DNA of 5,155 nucleotides from Bacteroidales bacterium (GTDB taxonomy: Bacteria > Bacteroidota > Bacteroidia > Bacteroidales > Dysgonomonadaceae), in contig JAAYTC010000038.1 in the NCBI GenBank assembly GCA_012518155.1, forward strand, positions 1 through 5,155, read 5' to 3'. Positions 1-5,155 of this stretch are shown here, one piece after another. Under the pieces are notes generated by a model. That model saw only the letters and a program-made list of their open reading frames with translations, did not search any database and was not told the origin of the DNA. The position numbers were made by a program, and so were the translations under genes. How positions within the stretch are numbered: the stretch's first letter is position 1; the number at the start of each line of letters is the position of its first letter.

Positions 1-309
1 CGTGTTGCGGATTAAGAGCCCGATGAGCACGGCGAAAAAAACCGATTCTAACCCGATCGTCTTGATGCCACTCAAGCCCGCGATATACCCGGCAAGTTGT
101 GCCAGCAGGTAGATCACCGCGAAAGAGACCAAGAAACCACCTTTATCTTTGTTGCCCATGAATAGGTAGCCCAGGTACGCCAAAACGGCAATCACGAGCG
201 ACATGTACAGGATGTTACCCATCATGGAAGGCGCAACCACAACCATAACCAAAATTAACGCACCAATCAGGGTCGAAACCCAATCTTCACTTCTTATCGA
301 CTTTAACAT
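1..309 (-). CDS. Putative sulfate exporter family (YeiH/UPF0324-like) membrane protein, N-terminal part
   Basis: This is the first 103 codons of a gene read leftward and cut by the window edge. The translation starts MLKSIRSEDWVSTLIG. It is strongly hydrophobic, with likely membrane helices at about residues 12-30, 32-51, 58-79 and 86-101, and short polar links such as GNKDKGG (52-58). The segment GIKTIGLESVFFAVLIGLLI (81-100), followed by RNT, resembles the conserved early region of the YeiH/UPF0324 family ('LG-E-VF-A-L-GLLI-N'). The N-terminal SEDW is also, from memory, common in Bacteroidota members. The family is annotated as putative sulfate exporters of the inner membrane, but the substrate is poorly established. 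I chose the ATG at 309 because a -7 promoter box lies just upstream (345-352). The in-frame ATG at 366 would lie upstream of that promoter in AT-rich, non-coding-looking sequence. The gene is divergent from the barrel protein gene and need not share its function. Family assignment is from pattern recognition on a fragment; another polytopic transporter is possible. Confidence 0.72.
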   Translation of the reverse strand, partial: MLKSIRSEDWVSTLIGALILVMVVVAPSMMGNILYMSLVIAVLAYLGYLFMGNKDKGGFLVSFAVIYLLAQLAGYIAGLSGIKTIGLESVFFAVLIGLLIRNT

Positions 310-344
310 ATAGCAATGGAATAAAAGAAAACCATAATTGCCGA

Positions 345-352
345 CAAAATTA
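345..352 (-). promoter_or_regulatory. Candidate -7 box of the leftward promoter
   Basis: Read on the minus strand the bases are TAATTTTG, an exact match to the Bacteroidota -7 consensus TAnnTTTG. It sits about 35 bases before the ATG at 309, which gives a short 5' leader of roughly 30 bases for the transporter-like gene. No TTTG -33 box is found at the usual 19-21 bp upstream (372-377 reads as TGCTTC on the minus strand). The promoter may therefore be weak, need an activator, or be a chance match in AT-rich DNA. Confidence 0.4.
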
Positions 353-458
353 TAAATAATTTGCATATAAAGAAGCATTTTGCACCCTTTCTTTGTCCGC
401 GAGGTGACAATCGTGGCCGTGTATCCTTTATTGGCCGCGGGTTGAAGGCGTAAAACTC

Positions 459-511
459 TTTGTTGGTCGATAAAATGACGCGGTTTATCTATTTGTTTTG
501 TCGATGAAAAT
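459..511 (+). repeat. Imperfect direct repeat flanking the -33 box
   Basis: Two similar stretches, 459-476 (TTTGTTGGTCGATAAAAT) and 492-511 (TTTGTTTTGTCGATGAAAAT), match except for a G-to-TT change and one inserted G. The shared GTCGAT cores start at 466 and 500, 34 bp apart. The second copy contains the proposed -33 box TTTG at 497-500, so the pair sits where an activator or repressor of the rightward operon could bind. The function is inferred; the match is seen directly. Confidence 0.45.
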
Positions 512-528
512 AGTGCGACTTATTTTTG
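497..528 (+). promoter_or_regulatory. Bacteroides-type promoter for the barrel protein/kinase/regulator operon
   Basis: TTTG at 497-500 is followed by a 20-bp spacer and TATTTTTG at 521-528. This matches the known primary-sigma promoter of Bacteroides (TTTG, 19-21 bp, TAnnTTTG) at every fixed position and in spacing. Transcription would begin a few bases after 528, giving an untranslated leader of about 125-130 bases before the ATG at 662. No better match lies nearer the gene. No other promoter of this form was noticed in the gap before the kinase gene, so this one probably serves all three rightward genes. Confidence 0.65.
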
Positions 529-547
529 TAGCGAATATCTATGTTTC

Positions 548-578
548 GACGAATTGATTTCGAAGACGAATTGATTTC
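548..578 (+). repeat. Perfect 14-bp direct repeat, 17-bp period
   Basis: GACGAATTGATTTC occurs at 548-561 and again at 565-578, separated by GAA. A shorter echo follows at once, with TGATTTCAG (572-580) next to TGATTCAG (581-588). The pair lies just downstream of the predicted transcription start, in the leader of the barrel protein mRNA. It could be an operator for a dimeric regulator or a remnant of local slippage. The 17-bp period does not match the roughly 21-22 bp spacing known for classical LytTR site pairs. Confidence 0.7.
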
Positions 579-586
579 AGTGATTC

Positions 587-613
587 AGATCGCGGCAAAA
601 ATATAGATCGCGG
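587..613 (+). repeat. Perfect 9-bp direct repeat, 18-bp period
   Basis: AGATCGCGG occurs at 587-595 and 605-613, directly after the 14-bp repeat pair and with nearly the same period. Nine bases alone could recur by chance. Together with the preceding repeats they make about 65 bp of the leader unusually repetitive. Confidence 0.5.
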
Positions 614-661
614 ATGTATATGGCAACAAATTCGAATAAACAAGACAACAAATTATAGACG

Positions 662-3457
662 ATGAAGAGGATATTTTTTTTAATGTTCATGGGGTGCGTT
701 TTAACGTCCGGGGCAATTGCCCAGGGGCAGGGTCAAGCGCCCGCGAACCGGTCGATATCGGGGAAGCTGATGGATCAAGTAACGGAGGAGCCGGTACCAC
801 AGGCCAATATACGGGTGCTTCAACAGTCCGACAGTACCTTTGTAACCGGTAAAGCATCGGATAACGACGGGGAATTCTCTATCCCGGTGGGGAACGGGGA
901 CTTTATCGTGCATATCTCTTTTATAGGGTATCACGACGTGTACCGGAATGTTGAGGTGAACGCATCAACGCCTCGTGTCCGGCTGGGAAGCGTGGAGATG
1001 ATGCATGACAATATTCTTCTTTCGGAGACCGTGGTGACGGCCAAGGCCCCGGAGATCGTGGTGAAGGGCGATACCCTGGAGTATAACGCCGACTCGTATA
1101 AAGTAACCGAGAGCGCAGTGGTGGAGGACTTGCTGAAGAAAATGCCGGGGGTTGAAATAGATAGTGAAGGGAATATCACGGTGAACGGACGGGCAATCAC
1201 GAAGATACTGGTCGACGGTGAGGAGTTCTTTAGCGACGACCCGAAGGTGGCTTCCCGGAACTTGCCCGCGAAGATGGTCGACCGTCTCCAAGTACTCGAG
1301 CGAAGGACCGAAATGGCGCAAATGACCGGTTTCGACGATGGTGAGGAGGAGAACGTGATTAACCTCACGGTGCGCCCGGGAATGAAGGAGGGATTGTTCG
1401 GAAATGCCTTCGCGGGCTACGGGAGCAAGGAGCGATACGAAGGGAACGCGATGGTGAATTACATGCGTAATCAGGATCAATATACGTTTATCGGGGGCAT
1501 CAATAACACCAATAACGCGGGTTTTTCTGACTTGGCTTCCTCGATGTTCGGGAGCATGGGGGGCCGCGGTGGACGGGGCCGGATGTTTGGCGGGAGCAAC
1601 GACGGGATATCGACCTCTGCCAACGCGGGGGGTAACTTTAGCAAACAGTTTGCCCCTAACTTCAAACTGGGCGGAAATATTCGCTACGGGTTCACCGATA
1701 ACGATGTGGAGTCGAACGTTTTCACGCAAAATATATTGAGTGCCGGAAATACATTGGAGCAGGAGAGTAACCTGGCCAATAACCGGAGCCAGAATTTTAA
1801 CATGGACTTCCGCTTGGAGTGGGAACCGGACTCGTTTACTACCATCATCTTTCGTCCCAATGCTTCGATATATAATAATACCCGTGCGGAAGCGGGCGAT
1901 TATCATACGCGCCGAGAACTGACGGGAGATACCATCAACCTGGGGGACTCAGAATATCACTCCGAAGGAAACGGGAACAACCTGGGAGGGAACCTCGATA
2001 TCAGCCGCCAGCTGGGCACGGAGGGTAGGGTGCTGAGTGCACAATTGCGTGCTAACCGAGGTGAGTCGGAAAATAACGGGAGTAGCGTTTCGAATACCTT
2101 TTATTACGACGGTACGCGGCCGGACGACCTGATCGACCAGCGTTTTACCAATATCAGTAACAATACTTCGTGGCGGGGTTTTCTTTCTTACGTGGAGCCT
2201 ATCGGTAATAATAATTTCTTGCAGCTGGCTTACGAGTACAGCCAGAACCTGTCGGAATCGGACCGAGATACCCGGTCGCTCGACGAACAAGGTAACTACA
2301 CGGTACTCGACTCGGCCTACACTCGACGGCTCGAGAATCGTTTCTCGAACCAGGAGGTGGAGCTTAACTTCCGGTCGGTACGTGAAAATTACGACTACAC
2401 GGTGGGTTTTGCCGTGGAGCCGGCTACTTCCCGCAGTAAAACGTTTATCGGCACGGAGCAGATTCACGATACCGAGCAAAAAGTGGTTAACTACGCTCCC
2501 ATGGCGCAATTTAACTATCGCTGGAGCCGTACCCAGAACTTGAGGGTGCGCTACTACGGGAACACCGATCAACCTTCGGTTACCCAGCTGTCGCCCGTGG
2601 TGGACGTGTCGGATCCGTTGAATATCCGTTACGGGAATCCGGACCTGAAGCCGTCGTTCCGCCACCGGTTTAACGTGCGGTATCGCTCGTCGAATCCCGA
2701 GAAGGCCAGCTCGTTTTCTGCCTACGCGAACATGGACTACCTGACCAACGACATCGTTTCGTCTACTTTTACCGACCTCAGCACGGGGCGGAGGGAGACG
2801 ACCTACGAAAACGTGGCCGGTAACTGGAATGTGAATGGACGTATGATCATGAACGTGCCGCTGCGAAATATCCGTTTCTCGATATTCTCGATGTCGTTTG
2901 CCAGCTACAACCATGCCAACGGGTTCTCGAACAGCGAGGAGAACTTGAGCCAGCGAATTAACCTGTCGGAGGTGCTGGGGCTCAATTATCGTTCCGATCC
3001 TTTCGACTTTAGCCTGCGGGGGAACGTGAATTTCAATAACGTGACTAACAGCCTCGAGGGGCAACAGAACCAGCAGTACTTTAATCACGGGGGCAGTGCT
3101 ACCACATCGATAAGCCTCCCGTGGGACATGACCATCGAGAGCGATATCAATTACGCGACCAACGCGGGGTATGCCGACGGGTTCCAACAAAATGAGTGGT
3201 TGTGGAATGCCTCTATCCAGAAGCAACTATTTAAACAAAAGAACGGTACTATTCGTTTCAAGATATATGATATCTTGCAACAACGCAGTAATATTTCACG
3301 GAGCGTTACCGCGAACTTTTTAAGAGATACAACAACAAACACGCTCACGAGCTATTTCATGGTGCATTTCGTGTACCGTTTCAATATATTCAGCGGAGGT
3401 GCCTCACAGGAAGATATGATGCCTCAGCGAGGAAGGGGCTATGGCCCGCCCCGGTAA
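662..3457 (+). CDS. TonB-dependent-receptor-like outer-membrane beta-barrel protein
   Basis: The complete 931-residue protein is predicted to sit in the outer membrane. A signal peptide spans residues 1-20 (MKRIFFLMFMGC...GAIA, cleavage before QGQG). A carboxypeptidase-regulatory-like beta-sandwich follows at about 31-115 (SISGKLMD, GEFSIPV, FIGY). A plug-like domain lies at about 120-238, with KGDTLEYNADSYKV, LLKKMPGVEID and ITKILVDGEEFF. From about 245 to 911 come alternating aromatic/polar strands of a barrel, including PSVTQLSPVVD and the family hallmark GNPDLKP at 658-664. The architecture matches the outer-membrane beta-barrel family OMP_b-brl_3 rather than a typical SusC, and no susD-like partner follows. 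A Gly/Arg-rich insert (about 298-311) and a 20-residue Gly/Arg/Pro tail after the last strand are notable. The start is firm: an in-frame TAG at 656-658 blocks extension, and no Shine-Dalgarno is visible, as is usual in this phylum. Uptake of a specific ligand cannot be deduced. Confidence 0.93.
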   Translation: MKRIFFLMFMGCVLTSGAIAQGQGQAPANRSISGKLMDQVTEEPVPQANIRVLQQSDSTFVTGKASDNDGEFSIPVGNGDFIVHISFIGYHDVYRNVEVNASTPRVRLGSVEMMHDNILLSETVVTAKAPEIVVKGDTLEYNADSYKVTESAVVEDLLKKMPGVEIDSEGNITVNGRAITKILVDGEEFFSDDPKVASRNLPAKMVDRLQVLERRTEMAQMTGFDDGEEENVINLTVRPGMKEGLFGNAFAGYGSKERYEGNAMVNYMRNQDQYTFIGGINNTNNAGFSDLASSMFGSMGGRGGRGRMFGGSNDGISTSANAGGNFSKQFAPNFKLGGNIRYGFTDNDVESNVFTQNILSAGNTLEQESNLANNRSQNFNMDFRLEWEPDSFTTIIFRPNASIYNNTRAEAGDYHTRRELTGDTINLGDSEYHSEGNGNNLGGNLDISRQLGTEGRVLSAQLRANRGESENNGSSVSNTFYYDGTRPDDLIDQRFTNISNNTSWRGFLSYVEPIGNNNFLQLAYEYSQNLSESDRDTRSLDEQGNYTVLDSAYTRRLENRFSNQEVELNFRSVRENYDYTVGFAVEPATSRSKTFIGTEQIHDTEQKVVNYAPMAQFNYRWSRTQNLRVRYYGNTDQPSVTQLSPVVDVSDPLNIRYGNPDLKPSFRHRFNVRYRSSNPEKASSFSAYANMDYLTNDIVSSTFTDLSTGRRETTYENVAGNWNVNGRMIMNVPLRNIRFSIFSMSFASYNHANGFSNSEENLSQRINLSEVLGLNYRSDPFDFSLRGNVNFNNVTNSLEGQQNQQYFNHGGSATTSISLPWDMTIESDINYATNAGYADGFQQNEWLWNASIQKQLFKQKNGTIRFKIYDILQQRSNISRSVTANFLRDTTTNTLTSYFMVHFVYRFNIFSGGASQEDMMPQRGRGYGPPR

Positions 3458-3490
3458 ACCAGAGCATATGAATCCTATAAAAAAAATTTT

Positions 3491-4591
3491 ATGGCTCAAG
3501 CACTGAAAATAAAACAGGTAAGCAGGTGGAACAACGTGTATGTTCATATCCTGCTGTGGGGAGTGATTTTTATCCTTCCCTATTTTTTTATGGACTCCGA
3601 GCGGGTGTTCAACTGGCGGTACTTCATACGTTCGTTGCCGGAGGTATTGGGTTTCATGTTGGTGTTTTACCTCAACTACGTGGTGTTGATCGATCAGTTG
3701 CTTTACAAGGGGAAAACCACGCAGTTTATACTTTATAACTTACTGCTTATCGTGGCAGTGGCTTTTTTGATGCAGTATGGCAGGGGATGGCTCGAGGCGG
3801 TGATTCCCGAACTGAGGCCACGCCGCCGTGCACGAAGGAACAGCATGATGCTTCTTTTCGTGGTTCGCAATTCCACATCGCTCTTCCTGATGATGGGGCT
3901 GAGCGTCGCGTTAAAGATGACGGTGCGCTGGCTGGAGGTGGACAACGAGCGTAAAGAGCTGGCCAAGGCAAAGTCAGAGGCGGAGCTGCAGAACCTCAAG
4001 AACCAGATTAACCCGCATTTCCTGTTAAACACGTTGAACAACATTTATGCCCTCATCGAGTTTAATCCCCCGAAGGCACAACAGGCCGTGGTGGATTTAA
4101 GCAAGATGTTGCGACACCTGTTGTACGATAATAACCAGCCCTACGTGCCTTTGCACCAGGAGGCTAAGTTTATGCGTAACTACATCGAGCTGATGCGAAT
4201 ACGTTTGGCGGACAACGTGAAGTTGAATACCGATTTTTCGTACTCCGAGACCGGGCGTACGCGGATATCTCCCTTAATTTTTATATCTTTGATCGAGAAC
4301 GCGTTTAAGCACGGTATCAGCGGCGACAAGCCTTCGTTTATCGACATCACGCTGAAGGAGCATCCCGATGGGAGGGTGGAGTTCGTTTTGAAGAACAGCT
4401 ATTTCCCCAAGTCGGAATCCGATAAAAGTGGCAGCGGGATCGGGCTGGAACTGGTGAAACGCCGGTTGGAGTTGCTTTACCCGGGGAGGTACGTGTGGCG
4501 GACCGAGATCGAGGACGACGTGTATACTACCGTATTGGTGATTGATACAAACAGACAGGAAGATGATGCTGAATTGTTGGATCGTGGATGA
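3491..4591 (+). CDS. LytS/YehU-type sensor histidine kinase (His_kinase family)
   Basis: A complete 366-residue inner-membrane kinase. Four likely membrane helices lie at about 16-34, 50-68, 78-96 and 120-142. A short linker with coiled-coil character follows (about 148-170, NERKELAKAKSEAELQNLK). The His_kinase domain has the phospho-acceptor motif NQINPHFLLNTLNNIY with His176. The ATPase domain shows the N-box ENAFKHG (269-275) and the G-box GSGIGLELVKRRLELLYPG (314-332). This is the LytS/YehU class, which normally phosphorylates a LytTR regulator; that partner is the next gene. No PAS, GAF or large periplasmic sensor domain is present, so sensing must use the membrane part. The loop between helices 3 and 4 carries six Arg in eight residues (109-116). 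The gene starts 33 bp after the barrel gene, with an A-rich tract and no Shine-Dalgarno before the ATG. The signal is unknown. Confidence 0.93.
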   Translation: MAQALKIKQVSRWNNVYVHILLWGVIFILPYFFMDSERVFNWRYFIRSLPEVLGFMLVFYLNYVVLIDQLLYKGKTTQFILYNLLLIVAVAFLMQYGRGWLEAVIPELRPRRRARRNSMMLLFVVRNSTSLFLMMGLSVALKMTVRWLEVDNERKELAKAKSEAELQNLKNQINPHFLLNTLNNIYALIEFNPPKAQQAVVDLSKMLRHLLYDNNQPYVPLHQEAKFMRNYIELMRIRLADNVKLNTDFSYSETGRTRISPLIFISLIENAFKHGISGDKPSFIDITLKEHPDGRVEFVLKNSYFPKSESDKSGSGIGLELVKRRLELLYPGRYVWRTEIEDDVYTTVLVIDTNRQEDDAELLDRG

Positions 4592-5155
4592 TGAACCGTT
4601 GGCTCTTTCATTATTGGAGTCGTACGTTCAACGTGTGCCCTTTTTAGAGCTCACGGGCAAGTACAGCAACGCCCTTTCGGCCATGAAAAATATCACGGAG
4701 GAGAAGGTGGACGTGCTGTTTCTTGATATCCAAATGCCGGAGGTAAACGGGATGGAGTTTGCCCGTATCCTCGGTGACCATACCCGGGTGATTTTCACGA
4801 CCGCCTTCAGCGAGTATGCCGTGGAGGGGTACAAGGTGAATGCCATGGATTACCTCCTTAAGCCGTTCTCTTTTTCGGACTTCCTGGTTGCTGCCAAAAA
4901 GGCGTTGTCGTGGTTCGAGATGACGGGCGGAGGTGGGCAGAAGTCATCGGCGGCCACGGAGCAGGAGAAGGTAGGTATCTTCGTGAAATCGGAATACAAG
5001 CTCCTGCACGTGTTATACGACGAGATACTCTATATCGAGGGGCTCAAGGATTACGTGAAAATTCACGTCGAAAACGAGCCCAAACCCATCTTGTCGCTGA
5101 TGAGCCTTAAAGCGTTGGAAGAGATGCTTCCCGGCGAACGCTTTTTACGGGTACA
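4563..5155 (+). CDS. LytTR-family response regulator, C-terminally cut by the window edge
   Basis: The frame stays open for 197 codons to the right edge. It begins MMLNCWIVDDEPLALSLLES. A receiver domain occupies about residues 2-118, with acidic pocket D9/D10, phospho-acceptor D55 in VLFLDIQMPEVNG, T80 in IFTTAF and K100 in YLLKPF, so all catalytic positions are present. A Gly/Ser-rich linker (about 121-133) leads to a LytTR DNA-binding domain starting near 137 (IFVKSEYKLLHVLYDEILYIEGLKDYVKIH), which breaks off after GERFLRV. Such regulators are usually about 230-260 residues, so some 40-60 residues are probably missing. The start lies inside the kinase gene; the ATG at 4563 (or the adjacent one at 4566) follows AGGA and gives a 29-bp overlap, which suggests translational coupling. 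Its phospho-donor is almost certainly the upstream kinase. The target promoter is unknown, but its own operon is a natural candidate. Confidence 0.93.
   Translation, partial: MMLNCWIVDDEPLALSLLESYVQRVPFLELTGKYSNALSAMKNITEEKVDVLFLDIQMPEVNGMEFARILGDHTRVIFTTAFSEYAVEGYKVNAMDYLLKPFSFSDFLVAAKKALSWFEMTGGGGQKSSAATEQEKVGIFVKSEYKLLHVLYDEILYIEGLKDYVKIHVENEPKPILSLMSLKALEEMLPGERFLRV

Larger units (their letters stand above)
310..661. other. Divergent intergenic region with promoters and short repeats
   Basis: These 352 bp separate two divergently read genes. The left part (310-380) is AT-rich and holds the -7 box for the leftward gene. The middle (about 385-455) is more GC-rich and shows no promoter box or hairpin I can support. 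The right part contains a full rightward promoter (497-528), an imperfect 18-20 bp repeat around its -33 box, and a leader of about 130 bases with two pairs of tight direct repeats. No tRNA or other RNA gene and no terminator-like stem with a T-run is visible. A 21-codon ORF at 541-606 is possible but weakly supported. Confidence 0.7.

Noticed and set aside
310..366. N-terminal extension of the leftward gene to the in-frame ATG at 366
   Set aside because: The added residues would come from AT-rich sequence that contains the -7 box, and the ATG at 309 gives a family-like N-terminus.
412..440. Hairpin or repeat at the two TGGCCG copies
   Set aside because: The two copies are direct, six bases long and in GC-rich sequence; they form no stem and can be chance.
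662..721. Lipoprotein signal (Cys12 after FMG)
   Set aside because: The residue at -3 is Phe rather than Leu/Val/Ile, and the hydrophobic stretch continues to a good signal peptidase I site (AIA before QGQ); a barrel protein is not expected to be a lipoprotein.
965..1906. Antisense open frame of 313 codons inside the barrel gene
   Set aside because: Same reasoning: no domain, His/Arg-rich, and fully covered by a sense gene with strong family motifs.
1949..3226. Antisense open frame of 425 codons inside the barrel gene
   Set aside because: It lies wholly within a clearly coding gene, its translation is rich in His, Arg and Val with no recognisable domain, and such frames arise from the codon use of the sense strand.
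3458..3490. Terminator between the barrel and kinase genes (A-run then T-run)
   Set aside because: AAAAAAAATTTT is AT-only with no GC stem before it, so it does not form a convincing intrinsic terminator.
3468..3506. 12-codon ORF (MNPIKKILWLKH) bridging the gap between the barrel and kinase genes
   Set aside because: Very short, in a different frame from the kinase and overlapping its start by 16 bases; nothing beyond an ATG and a stop supports it as a gene.

Overview
The window looks like a piece of chromosome from a member of the Bacteroidota, most likely the order Bacteroidales. The support is threefold: an exact Bacteroides-type promoter (TTTG, 20 bp, TAnnTTTG), genes that start without a clear Shine-Dalgarno sequence, and an outer-membrane protein in which a carboxypeptidase-regulatory-like domain precedes a plug and beta-barrel. 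I cannot name genus or species from the sequence alone.

Layout: (1) Positions 1-309, minus strand, hold the N-terminal 103 residues of a multi-pass inner-membrane protein that resembles the YeiH/UPF0324 'putative sulfate exporter' family; the rest lies off the left edge. (2) Positions 310-661 form a 352-bp divergent intergenic region. It carries a promoter for each side and, around and downstream of the rightward promoter, several short direct repeats and a possible 21-codon upstream ORF. (3) Positions 662-3457 encode a complete 931-residue TonB-dependent-receptor-like outer-membrane beta-barrel protein. (4) Positions 3491-4591 encode a complete LytS/YehU-type (His_kinase family) membrane sensor kinase. 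(5) Positions 4563 to the right edge encode its LytTR-type response regulator, which overlaps the kinase gene by 29 bp and is cut by the edge inside the DNA-binding domain.

Genes 3-5 lie in the same direction with a 33-bp gap and then an overlap, and no terminator is visible between them, so they probably form one operon from the promoter at 497-528. The inferred picture is an envelope signalling unit: a surface beta-barrel whose expression, and perhaps ligand, is linked to a membrane kinase and a LytTR transcription factor. The protein families are well known. The less ordinary parts are the repeat-rich leader, a strongly basic loop of the kinase predicted to face the periplasm, and the Gly/Arg-rich segments of the barrel protein. 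I saw no RNA gene, CRISPR array, mobile element or broken gene.
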